Assembly (NCBI GenBank): GCA_021730785.1
Contig: JAKFWF010000014.1
Location: 1 to 64,000, forward strand
Length of the DNA: 64,000 nt
Direction: 5' to 3'
Origin: Hyphomicrobiaceae bacterium
Lineage (GTDB): Bacteria; Pseudomonadota; Alphaproteobacteria; Rhizobiales; Hyphomicrobiaceae
The position numbers were made by a program, and so were the translations under genes. The notes beneath the pieces are model-generated. The model had not been told where the DNA came from. It worked only from the letters and a program-made list of their open reading frames with translations, and did no database searches. Shown here in pieces: positions 1-9,419 of this stretch (position 1 is the first letter of the stretch; every line of letters begins with the position of its first letter).

Positions 1-813
1 CCGCCGGCCGCTGCCGAACCACCCCCTCCACCGCCTGAACCCGTCAAGGCCCCGGAGCCGCCGCCAGCACCAAAGCCGCCCGATCAGGTGGCCGCATTGA
101 TCGAAAAGGTCGAACCGCCGGTGCCGGTCGTTCCCGACGGGCCGACGTTCGACGAGAAGAAAAAGCTCGAGGAGAAACTCGCCGAGCAGCAGCGCCAGGA
201 CGAAGCCAGGGCGAAGGCCGAGGCGGAGGCGCGCGTCAAGGCCGAAGCCAAGCGTAAGGCTGACGCGGAGGCCAAGAAGCGTGCCGATGACAAGAAGAAG
301 GCCGATGATAAGAAGCGCGCCGAGGACAAGCGCAAGGCCGACGAACTCGCCAAGAAAAAGCAGTTCGACGCCAGCAAGATCGCCGAATTGCTGAACAAGG
401 TCCCGGACCAGCCGTCGTCGTCGCAGGGGGCCGATACGCCGCCCGTGACGCCTACCACCGCCAAGGGTCCCACCGCGGGCACGAAGAGTGGAACCGACAC
501 GGTCAACAGGGCTAAGGCCGAGCAGTTATTGAACGCGATTTTGAATTCTGCGCTCAAGGAGTGCTGGAGCAAGCCACTGGCAGGGGGCGGTGTGCCCGCC
601 CCCGCCGTCAAGGTCAAATGGAACCTCAATCAGGACGGCACGCTCGCCGGAGAACCAAAGGTCATACAGTCCGACCGCAACTCGCCGCTCGCCGATCAGG
701 CCGAACGCGCCGCGATCCGCGCAGTCCAGACTTGCGTTCCGTTCCAGTTGCCGGCGGAGCACTATAATTTGTGGCGCGTGATCGACTGGAACTTCAATCC
801 AAACCAGCAATGA
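1..813 (+). CDS. tolA: TolA, C-terminal part (cut by window start)
   Basis: TolA spans the periplasm from the inner-membrane TolQR complex to TolB/Pal and helps the outer membrane constrict at division. The reading frame is open from base 1, so the N-terminal membrane anchor lies outside the window; the GTG at 88 is internal. About 270 residues are visible. First comes a Pro-rich stretch (1-35), then a long Lys/Glu/Ala-rich helix (about 50-125, with repeated KKKAD-type units), a Ser/Thr/Pro linker, and a compact C-terminal domain from about 165. That domain has two cysteines (in KECWSKP and VQTCVPF) that probably form the disulfide typical of the TolA domain. tolB follows after 29 bases. Confidence 0.9.
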   Translation, partial: PPAAAEPPPPPPEPVKAPEPPPAPKPPDQVAALIEKVEPPVPVVPDGPTFDEKKKLEEKLAEQQRQDEARAKAEAEARVKAEAKRKADAEAKKRADDKKKADDKKRAEDKRKADELAKKKQFDASKIAELLNKVPDQPSSSQGADTPPVTPTTAKGPTAGTKSGTDTVNRAKAEQLLNAILNSALKECWSKPLAGGGVPAPAVKVKWNLNQDGTLAGEPKVIQSDRNSPLADQAERAAIRAVQTCVPFQLPAEHYNLWRVIDWNFNPNQQ

Positions 814-842
814 GCTAAAGCGGTCCCGACCGAGGTGCACGA

Positions 843-2180
843 ATGACGACGCGCAAGTCCAATTTTGGCCATCAGATCGACCGGCGCAGCCTCGTCACGG
901 GCGTGACAACCGGTATCGGCGCGGCACTGCTGGGTGGTCCGGCTTTCGGGCAACTGAGCGGCGAGCAACGCGAAGGTCAGGTGCGGCCGATCCCCATCGC
1001 CGTCCTCGAATTCCTGTCCCAGGACCCGAAACTCGGGCTCGACATTTCGAACGTGGTGGCGGCAGACCTCGCGAACTCCGGGTTGTTCCAGGTGGTCGAG
1101 CGCAACGCCTACATCGAGCGCATCCAGAACATCAACGTGGCGCCCAACTTCGCCAATTGGCGCACCATTGGTGTCGAGGCACTGATCGTCGGGCAGGCGA
1201 CCCTCCTGCCAGATGGCCGGGTGCAGGTGGAAGCCCGGGTCTGGGACGTCGTCACCGGCAAGCCGCTTGCCGGCAACCGGCTGGCAACTGCGGTGCAAAG
1301 CTGGCGCCGGCTTGGCCATCAGGTGGCCGACATCGCTTACGAGAAGCTGACCGGCGGCGGCCGCTATTTCGACACCCGCGTCGTCTTCGTCGACGAGACC
1401 GGCCCGAAGGACAAGCGCTTGAAGCGACTTGCCATGATGGACCAGGACGGCGCCAACGTGCAGCTGCTGAGCCAGGGGCGCGAGCTCGTGCTCACGCCGC
1501 GCTTCTCGCCGACCAGTCAGGAAATCACCTTCATGCAGTACACCGGCGACCAGGGCCGGGTGATGGTGATGAACGTCGAGACCAAGCGCAGCGAGGTGGT
1601 CGGCAATTTCCAGGGCACCACTTTTGCGCCCCGTTTCTCGCCGGACGGGCAGCGACTGGTGATGAGCCTCGGCACCGGCGGCGACTCAGGGCTCGTGGAA
1701 ATGGACCTGCGCACGCGCCAGGTGCGCAACCTGACGAACGGCGGCGGCATCAACACCGGGCCGTCGTTCTCGCCGGAGGGCCGCGAGATCGCATTCGAGT
1801 CGGATCGTGATGGTGGCCAGCAGCTCTACATCATGGGCGCGACCGGCATCCGCCGCTTGAGCACCGGCGAGGGGCGCTACTCGACGCCGGTGTGGTCGCC
1901 GCGCGGCGACTATATCGCCTTCACCAAGCAGCAGTCGGGGCGATTCCTGATCGGCGTCATGAAGGCCGACGGCTCGGGCGAGCGCATCCTGACGGAGGGC
2001 TACCACAACGAGGGGCCGACCTGGGCGCCAAACGGCCGCGTCATCATGTTCTTCCGCGAGAGCCAGGGCGCCAGCGGCGGCCCGAAGCTGTTCTCGGTCG
2101 ACATCACCGGCTACAACGAGCGGCAGGTCCCGACGCCGGCCTTCGGCTCCGATCCCGCTTGGTCACCCCTGCTGACGTGA
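843..2180 (+). CDS. tolB: Tol-Pal system beta-propeller protein TolB
   Basis: Periplasmic TolB binds Pal and TolA in the Tol-Pal envelope machine. The 445-residue length is normal. Residues about 45-170 form the N-terminal TolB domain (PIAVLEF, DLANSGLFQVV). From about 180 a six-bladed propeller shows repeated FSPDG/SPEGREIAFESDRDG-type blades. A GAGG motif lies a few bases before ATG 843. The first 37 residues contain RRSLVTG at 14-20 followed by a Gly/Ala-rich hydrophobic stretch ending near PAFGQ. This resembles a Tat signal more than a Sec one, although the Tat consensus is incomplete. It lies between tolA and a small lipoprotein plus pal. Confidence 0.95.
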   Translation: MTTRKSNFGHQIDRRSLVTGVTTGIGAALLGGPAFGQLSGEQREGQVRPIPIAVLEFLSQDPKLGLDISNVVAADLANSGLFQVVERNAYIERIQNINVAPNFANWRTIGVEALIVGQATLLPDGRVQVEARVWDVVTGKPLAGNRLATAVQSWRRLGHQVADIAYEKLTGGGRYFDTRVVFVDETGPKDKRLKRLAMMDQDGANVQLLSQGRELVLTPRFSPTSQEITFMQYTGDQGRVMVMNVETKRSEVVGNFQGTTFAPRFSPDGQRLVMSLGTGGDSGLVEMDLRTRQVRNLTNGGGINTGPSFSPEGREIAFESDRDGGQQLYIMGATGIRRLSTGEGRYSTPVWSPRGDYIAFTKQQSGRFLIGVMKADGSGERILTEGYHNEGPTWAPNGRVIMFFRESQGASGGPKLFSVDITGYNERQVPTPAFGSDPAWSPLLT

Positions 2181-2586
2181 GTCCAGGCTGCCACCGGCAG
2201 AACCCCTCAAGGGCGAGCTGTTGATCAGCGGTGGACAAACGTTACGATGTTTACACGGTGTTAAGGCAGTTGGGCAAAGATCAGCGCTTACCGTAACCGA
2301 CTTGGTGCGGTGGCGTTTTGTTGAGTAAATTCAATCTCTTCACTGCCACGCAAGGCGTGGCTGGAAGTGGTTGCGAACCGAAAAACACGGCGTGGTATTT
2401 TCGCATCAAGAACGGGGGAAAACCGCCACAACCGGGCGTCCGTCCTTGATATGAATGGTCCATACCGGTACTCACATCGTTGGCAATAGCCGAACAGCCT
2501 TAAATAGTTTCGCTAGGGGTTGCGACCGCAAGGTCTTTCGCTGATCGAAATTCGGTAAGGCCAGGGACAGCATAGGAGAGACTACA
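2181..2586. other. 406-base intergenic region with hairpins
   Basis: No convincing protein gene was found on either strand. Just after tolB there is a short CTGCC/GGCAG hairpin. At 2345-2361 there is a perfect seven-pair stem with an AAG loop (GCCACGC/GCGTGGC). Near 2530-2545 a GACC-GCAA-GGTC mini-hairpin occurs. The composition is less GC-rich than the flanking genes. The region could be the long leader of the small lipoprotein gene or hold a small RNA; I recognise no RNA family. Confidence 0.4.
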
Positions 2587-2712
2587 ATGAAGGGCGCTAT
2601 CATCCTCGCTACTGTGATTGCAGCAGTCGCTCTCGGCGCATGCCGCAAGGAAGTCGAGCACAAGCCGTTGAAGCTTGGCGCTGACGCAGCCGTGATCTCT
2701 GCAGTGAAGTAA
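2587..2712 (+). CDS. 41-residue lipoprotein in the tol-pal cluster
   Basis: This is a short gene with an AGGAG site at 2574-2578, ATG at 2587 and TAA at 2710-2712. The product begins MKGAIILATVIAAVALGAC. It has one basic residue, a hydrophobic helix and a lipobox LGAC with the acylation Cys at residue 19. A 22-residue polar tail follows (RKEVEHKPLKLGADAAVIS). It is therefore predicted to be exported, lipidated and membrane-anchored. A strong terminator begins 43 bases after the stop, so the gene looks like its own transcription unit. I do not know the family; similar tiny lipoproteins with a PLKLG-like tail may exist in related alphaproteobacteria. Its place between tolB and pal hints at an envelope role, which is inference. 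Confidence 0.75.
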   Translation: MKGAIILATVIAAVALGACRKEVEHKPLKLGADAAVISAVK

Positions 2713-2754
2713 GTCTCGCATCCGTAGCGGTTTAGGCCGCTAAGGGGCGAAATT

Positions 2755-2800
2755 AAAGGCCGAGCTGCCCGCGCCTTGCGCACTGGCAACTCGGCCTTTT
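2755..2800 (+). terminator. Rho-independent terminator after the small lipoprotein gene
   Basis: The arms AAAGGCCGAG and CTCGGCCTTT are extended by a TGCC/GGCA pairing and followed by a T-rich end (TTTTC). The stem is long and GC-rich with a loop of about 14 bases. Confidence 0.88.
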
Positions 2801-3043
2801 CTGTTGATAACTGCAGCATGGTCGGGGGTAACGCCTAATGCATGCCACGAATCGCCATAGTATCCCGGCGGTGGTGTCGAGCGTGGTGCGAAGGAAATAC
2901 GGATCAGTCGTCGAAGCGGCCACATTTCCGTACGATCCACACGCTAGGCGTCGTCTGCGAAGGCCTCGGGGCGTTGTTTGAGCCTAGCCGCCATTGCATT
3001 GAACCAATGCACGGCGGACCGTTGGAAGGAAGGAAGGCGCGTG
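2801..3043 (+). promoter_or_regulatory. pal upstream region with two stem-loops
   Basis: No gene is seen here. Two consecutive inverted repeats precede pal. The first is GCTAGGC (2943-2949) with GCCTAGC (2982-2988). The second has arms CCGCC (2988-2992) / GGCGG (3013-3017) plus TGCATTG (2995-3001) / CAATGCA (3005-3011) around an AAC loop. The second hairpin ends 26 bases before ATG 3044 and just upstream of the purine-rich Shine-Dalgarno stretch (3024-3036). It could be a structured leader or mRNA-stabilising element of pal. Confidence 0.5.
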
Positions 3044-3577
3044 ATGGAACTTTCGAACGGGATGGGACGCGTTGCCCGCATGGCCGCGGCCCTGGTCGTG
3101 ATGGCCGCGCTCGCCGCGTGCGCCAATAAGGAAGCGCAACCCGACATCGCGCAGCTCGGTCCCAATGGTGGCCGTAACGGAGCAGGAAGCGCGACGCCCG
3201 GGTCCCAGCGTGACTTTGCGCAGAACGTCGGCGACATCGTCTATTTCTCGACCGACCAGACCGATCTGACGCCTGAAGCGCAGCAGACGCTGACCAGTCA
3301 GGCGCGCTGGCTGCAGCAATACGCCCAGTACTCGATCACCATCGAGGGCCACGCCGACGAGCGCGGCACGCGTGAATACAACATTGCGCTCGGCGCCAAG
3401 CGTGCCCAGAGCGTCCGCGACTTCCTCGCCCGCAACGGCGTCAGCGGCCAGCGGGTGCGCACGATCTCGTTCGGCAAGGAACGTCCCGTTGCAGTGTGTA
3501 ATGACATTTCCTGCTGGTCGCAGAACCGCCGTGCGCAGACGGTCCTCAACAACCGCACCGCCGCTGCCGGTCAGTGA
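3044..3577 (+). CDS. pal: Peptidoglycan-associated lipoprotein Pal
   Basis: Pal is an outer-membrane lipoprotein that holds peptidoglycan and docks to TolB/TolA. The product has 177 residues. The signal peptide is followed by lipobox LAAC with Cys at about residue 26. The OmpA-type peptidoglycan-binding domain occupies about 70-177 and shows FSTDQTDLT, IEGHADERGTREYN, ALGAKRA and SQNRRAQT. A Cys pair in CNDISC is probably a disulfide. ATG 3044 is chosen because GGAAGGAAGG lies just upstream; GTG 3041 is an in-frame alternative. A terminator follows at 3630-3669. Confidence 0.95.
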   Translation: MELSNGMGRVARMAAALVVMAALAACANKEAQPDIAQLGPNGGRNGAGSATPGSQRDFAQNVGDIVYFSTDQTDLTPEAQQTLTSQARWLQQYAQYSITIEGHADERGTREYNIALGAKRAQSVRDFLARNGVSGQRVRTISFGKERPVAVCNDISCWSQNRRAQTVLNNRTAAAGQ

Positions 3578-3629
3578 CCGGCTTAGTCGGCCAGACCGCG
3601 AATTTCCGCCGCGATTGATCAAAGTTTCG

Positions 3630-3669
3630 CCCCAGTTTCATTCGACGGTGTCGATGGCTGGGGTTTTTT
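3630..3669 (+). terminator. Rho-independent terminator after pal
   Basis: CCCCAG (3630-3635) pairs with CTGGGG (3658-3663), and six T residues follow directly (3664-3669). The loop has about 22 bases and includes a smaller TCGAC/GTCGA pairing. Confidence 0.85.
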
Positions 3670-3690
3670 GATTCTTCCGGGGGAACGCAC

Positions 3691-4536
3691 ATGCAGAACG
3701 GGTGCTTCGTCAAATCTCTCGTGCTGTCGCCGCTTCCAGCCTTGGTTGCAGTGCTGCTCGGCATGAGCTGGGTGCAGGCACAGGCGCAGACTTCGTCGCG
3801 CGAGGTGCTGCTCGGCGTCTCGAAGGTTGGCCGGTCGGCGGTATCGCCCGCAATCGCAGAGCAGGACGCCAAGGCACAGTACGACTCGGCCAACACCATG
3901 ATGCGCCGCGGCCAGGCGGCAGCCGGCCAGCGCCAGCTCGAGCAATTGGTCGCGAACTATCCCGACAGCGAAGCAGCCGATCGCGCGCGGCAAGACCTGG
4001 TAGCGCTGTATGGCGGCACAAAGTCGAATTCGGCGTTTTCGGGCGAAAGCCGCATCAGCTACCTTGGCCGGCCCGAAGCTCAGGCACCTGCCGCGCCCTC
4101 TGCCATCAGCGCGTGGCGCACAACAGTTCGGCCCTCGGGCGGCGCTCGCGTAACGCCGCAGGAAGACTTGCGTGCATCGGCTGGAGATCTCGTGTTCTTC
4201 AGCGAAGGCAGCGCCGAATTGGGCGCCCGTGCCCGCAAGGCACTGAGCGCTCAGGCGGCCTGGCTGCTCCGCAACGGCGACCGTGCCGTCCTGGTCGAAG
4301 GCCACGCCGATGGCGAGGGCAGCGCCAGCGAACAACGCGCCTTGTCGCTGGCGCGCGCCGAAGCTGTCCGCAGCCGCCTTGTGGAAGAAGGGGTCGAACC
4401 GGTGCGGATTCGTGTGGTCGGCCACGCCGCGGACCGACGCGTTGCGCTCTGCGCTGATCTGAGCTGCGCCAGCCAGAATCGCCGGGCGGCGACCACCATC
4501 GGTGGTGCGGCGGATGCGCATCTGTCGCCGCGGTGA
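3691..4536 (+). CDS. Exported TPR-like + OmpA-domain protein (Pal-like hybrid)
   Basis: The product has 281 residues. A Sec signal peptide covers about 1-33 (hydrophobic core, VQAQAQ end) and has no lipobox Cys, so it is probably soluble and periplasmic. Residues about 60-110 contain a helical repeat (AQYDSANTMMRRGQ...QLVANYPDSEAADRA) resembling the TPR module of CpoB. Residues about 165-281 are an OmpA-like domain matching Pal: VEGHADGEG, LSLARAEAVR, and CADLSCASQNRRA, which mirrors CNDISCWSQNRRA of Pal. The conserved Asn of the YNIALGAKRA segment in Pal is not kept. It sits between pal and cpoB and combines domain types of both neighbours. It is a probable peptidoglycan-binding accessory of the Tol-Pal system; the function is inferred. 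Confidence 0.85.
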   Translation: MQNGCFVKSLVLSPLPALVAVLLGMSWVQAQAQTSSREVLLGVSKVGRSAVSPAIAEQDAKAQYDSANTMMRRGQAAAGQRQLEQLVANYPDSEAADRARQDLVALYGGTKSNSAFSGESRISYLGRPEAQAPAAPSAISAWRTTVRPSGGARVTPQEDLRASAGDLVFFSEGSAELGARARKALSAQAAWLLRNGDRAVLVEGHADGEGSASEQRALSLARAEAVRSRLVEEGVEPVRIRVVGHAADRRVALCADLSCASQNRRAATTIGGAADAHLSPR

Positions 4537-4738
4537 AACAGTCGTCGAGTGATCCTTCGCCTCATGTGGCTCGCGTGCGTTGACAGGGGCTGGGGAAACC
4601 CCCAATCCTGCCGGCCGGGCACGCCATAGTATTGCTCGATCCAGCGCTTACGTGACGGCGTGCGGTGCGATGGTTCCCAGCGGCGTTGCGAACGGTGGCG
4701 CAGTGGCGGCCCGGTGATCCGCTTCGGAGGTTTGCGAT

Positions 4739-5740
4739 ATGCGATATCCAGGTCTGGTGGCTGCCGTCACTTCGGTGCTGGTCATGGGCTTGGCGTCGAT
4801 CGCGTCGGCACAGCAGCCCCCGGTGCAGCCGCCCGGCGCGCAACCCAAAGCCGCACCGAAGGCAGCAACCAAATCCACACCGACGCCAGGCCCCGATGCC
4901 ACGGCTGCAAAGCCCCCAGGTGACAATCCGCTGCGCGCGCGCGTCGAGCAACTGGAGGAGCAGCTCGTCGACCTGCAGGTGACGATCGGTACGCTCGAAT
5001 CACTGGCCCGCACGTCCGGCCCGTCCGCCGCCGCAACGCCGCGTGCCGCCGCTCCGTCCTATGCCAGCGGTGGCGACAGCAGCGGGGTGGCGGCCCGCGT
5101 CGATGGTCTTGAAATTCAGCTGCGCGCACTTGTGAGCCAGGTCGAGCAGTTGAACGACCAGGTGCGATTACTGAACAATCGCCGCGCGGCCGCGTCGCCA
5201 CCCCCGCTTGCGGCGGCGGAACCGCGGTTGGGCCCGTCGCCGGGGTTCGGCGCGACGACGGTTCGGCCCGGCGGCGGCGACCAGATCGGCCAAGTGCTGG
5301 GGGATGATCTGGCCCGACCACAGCCGGCAGCAGTGCCGGGCGGTAGCGATGCCGGCAATCCAAAGCAGCTGTATGAGACGGCCTATGCCCATTTGCTCCA
5401 GCAGAACTACGGCGCCGCCGAAGTTGCGTTTGAGGATTTTCTGGCGCGCCATCCAAGCGACCAGCTGGCTGGCAATGCGCAATACTGGCTCGGCGAATCA
5501 CACTTCGTGCGCGGCCAGTACAAGCAGGCGGCAGGCGCTTTTCTGAAAGGCTATCAATCCTATGCCCGCAGCGCCAAGGCCCCGGACAGCCTGATGAAAC
5601 TCGCCATGTCGCTCGATCGCCTCGGCCAGCGCGATGCCGCGTGTTCGTCATTCGGCGAGCTCAACACGCGCTTCCCGAATGCGCCGCAGAATGTGCGCAC
5701 CCGCGTCGACAGCGAGCGCCGCCGCATCGGGTGCCCGTGA
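4739..5740 (+). CDS. cpoB: Tol-Pal coordinator CpoB (YbgF)
   Basis: CpoB is a periplasmic protein that links Tol-Pal activity with peptidoglycan synthesis. It has 333 residues. A signal peptide ends near IASAQQ (about 24), then a Pro/Ala-rich stretch. Two coiled-coil segments follow (about 62-92 and 118-150, with heptads such as RVEQLEEQLVDLQ and VEQLNDQVRLLNN). A C-terminal TPR domain runs from about 205 (LYETAYAHLLQQNY, YWLGESHFVRGQY, ARSAKAPDSLMKLA). This domain order is that of CpoB. tilS begins 16 bases after its stop if the GTG start is right. Confidence 0.93.
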   Translation: MRYPGLVAAVTSVLVMGLASIASAQQPPVQPPGAQPKAAPKAATKSTPTPGPDATAAKPPGDNPLRARVEQLEEQLVDLQVTIGTLESLARTSGPSAAATPRAAAPSYASGGDSSGVAARVDGLEIQLRALVSQVEQLNDQVRLLNNRRAAASPPPLAAAEPRLGPSPGFGATTVRPGGGDQIGQVLGDDLARPQPAAVPGGSDAGNPKQLYETAYAHLLQQNYGAAEVAFEDFLARHPSDQLAGNAQYWLGESHFVRGQYKQAAGAFLKGYQSYARSAKAPDSLMKLAMSLDRLGQRDAACSSFGELNTRFPNAPQNVRTRVDSERRRIGCP

Positions 5741-5756
5741 TCGCGTCGTCGCGGCA

Positions 5757-7109
5757 GTGACGTCCGCAAACCCGATCACGGCCCGTGAAACCGCCGCCCT
5801 GTTCGCCGGCCTCGACCGTCCCTTGGCGCTTGCCGTTTCTGGCGGCGTCGACAGCATGGCCCTGCTGCATCTCATCGCGGTCTGGCGTGGCCAGGGCGGT
5901 GGCATTGTACATCCGCCGCCGATTGTTTTCACCGTCGATCATGGCTTGCGGGCCGAGGCAGCGGGCGAAGCGGCGTTCGTCGCGTCCGTAGCGCGCGCGC
6001 TCGGGTTTGCCCATCGCACGCTCGCCTGGACGGGTGCGAAACCCGATGCCGGTATCCAGGATGCGGCACGCCGGGCGCGCTACGAGTTGCTGCTGGGCGA
6101 ACTTGCGCGTGAGCCCGTGTGCCGCGACCTCGTTCTGGCCCACACGCGCGACGACCAGGCCGAAACGCTGCTCATGCGGCTGGCGCGCGGTAGTGGACTC
6201 GATGGGTTGAGTGCGATGCGGCCGGTGGAATGCCGGGTCGTCGTGCGGCTCGGTCATCCCGTGCACGAAGTTGTGATCCGCCTGTGTCGGCCGCTGCTCG
6301 GCGTTCCCAAACAGCGGCTGGTTGCGACGGCGCAGGCGCAAGGGCTCAAGTGGTGCGACGATCCGAGTAATGTCGATCAGCGCTTCGAACGCGTGCGGCT
6401 GCGACGCGAGGAACCAGCACGTGCGGCGCTCGGGCTAACCGCCGAGGCACTGGCACGAACGGCCAGTCGGCTTGCGCTGGAACGCGCGGCAGCGCTCGCT
6501 CGGGTCAGCTCGCTGGCGGCCGCACATGTCTCCGACCACGGCGGTGCCTATGGCGAGTTCGTCGTGCCGGCCGAGACGACGCTCAACCCCGCCGATGCAG
6601 GACGCATTTTGGCGCGGCTGCTCGACGTGTATGGCGGCGCAGCACTGGCGGCCCAATTGTCCCAGATCGAGACGCTGGTCGAGCGCGCGTTAGACATCCG
6701 GGCAACTGCTGTCGGCCGCCTGACGCTGGGTGGCTGCATCATCGACATCACAGGCGGCGCCGGCGCGGCGCGGCGCCTATTCGTATTCCGTGAGTGCGGG
6801 CGGGCGCCACCTGAAACAATCGTGTTGCAGCCGGGCCAGGGTCATTTCTGGGATCAGCGATTCTATGTGAGCCTGGCGCCGGACGCCCAGGCAGCAGTCA
6901 CTATCGGCCCGACGGGGTCGGCTGCGCCAGCGGGCCCCTTGCCGCGCGCCTGTTACGCTGGACTTCCAGCCCTTCTGACGCCCGATGGACCACGCCTGCT
7001 GTTTGGCCAGGCCGTGCTCCCGCTCGTCTGCCAATGGCCACCGCAACACGTCGCGAAACTGCGATTCATCGCTGGCAACTCGATGGCACTGGCAACGAAA
7101 TCGCCATGA
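5757..7109 (+). CDS. tilS: tRNA(Ile)-lysidine synthase TilS
   Basis: TilS ligates lysine to C34 of tRNA-Ile(CAU) using ATP so that it reads AUA. The PP-loop ATPase motif SGGVDS is at residues 28-33, followed by FTVDHGLRAEA, AHTRDDQAETLLMRLARGSGLDGL and the WCDDPSN motif typical of TilS. The C-terminal half is less conserved. With GTG 5757 the protein has 450 residues, a normal length. I chose this start because an ATG at 5634 would overlap cpoB by more than 100 bases and add Arg/Ala-rich sequence read out of cpoB. No clear Shine-Dalgarno is seen, so the start is uncertain. The gene order cpoB-tilS-ftsH is usual in alphaproteobacteria. Confidence 0.92.
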   Translation: MTSANPITARETAALFAGLDRPLALAVSGGVDSMALLHLIAVWRGQGGGIVHPPPIVFTVDHGLRAEAAGEAAFVASVARALGFAHRTLAWTGAKPDAGIQDAARRARYELLLGELAREPVCRDLVLAHTRDDQAETLLMRLARGSGLDGLSAMRPVECRVVVRLGHPVHEVVIRLCRPLLGVPKQRLVATAQAQGLKWCDDPSNVDQRFERVRLRREEPARAALGLTAEALARTASRLALERAAALARVSSLAAAHVSDHGGAYGEFVVPAETTLNPADAGRILARLLDVYGGAALAAQLSQIETLVERALDIRATAVGRLTLGGCIIDITGGAGAARRLFVFRECGRAPPETIVLQPGQGHFWDQRFYVSLAPDAQAAVTIGPTGSAAPAGPLPRACYAGLPALLTPDGPRLLFGQAVLPLVCQWPPQHVAKLRFIAGNSMALATKSP

Positions 7110-7166
7110 TTATCGTGCGACATTCGCAGGTGCGCTAAATTGAACGACGCGAGGGTGGCTATCGAA

Positions 7167-7195
7167 CTTGGCAAACATCCTGCAGATGCCTATCT
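7167..7195 (+). promoter_or_regulatory. Candidate heat-shock-type promoter of ftsH
   Basis: CTTGGCA (7167-7173) and CCTATCT (7189-7195) with about 15 bases between resemble a loose RpoH (sigma-32) promoter, and ftsH is commonly a heat-shock gene. The match to the consensus -10 is weak. Confidence 0.3.
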
Positions 7196-7301
7196 TCTCT
7201 CCATCGGGGGCGAAGCGCGCATGCACGCGCAACACCTCGAACACCGGGCCGACTGACGGATTTGCCCACCCGATGCTGCCCGGCACCCAGAAGGAAACGC
7301 C

Positions 7302-9230
<1,929 letters not shown>

Positions 9231-9256
9231 TACAGCCGCGCATGTAGCCAAGTTCC

Positions 9257-9298
9257 AAAAAAAGATCCCGCATGCAAACACATGCGGGATCTTTTTTT
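9257..9298 (+). terminator. Strong rho-independent terminator after ftsH
   Basis: A perfect inverted repeat, AAAAAAAGATCCCGCATG with its complement, is separated by six bases (CAAACA). The 3' arm ends in seven T residues. It is symmetrical and would also work on the minus strand. Confidence 0.95.
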
Positions 9299-9419
9299 GG
9301 TGTGGACCAGTCGTTGCGAAAAAGATCGTGGAGGGCCATTCGGTCGTTTGCCGGGCCGCCGAGCAGTGGTAGAACGCCGCCAAGGCTGTAACCGCATAAC
9401 GCCACCCCGGAGGAAGTTG

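Noticed and set aside
2281-2475. 64-codon minus-strand frame in the tolB-lipoprotein gap
   Set aside because: No ribosome-binding site, no domain, and it is crossed by the seven-pair hairpin at 2345-2361.
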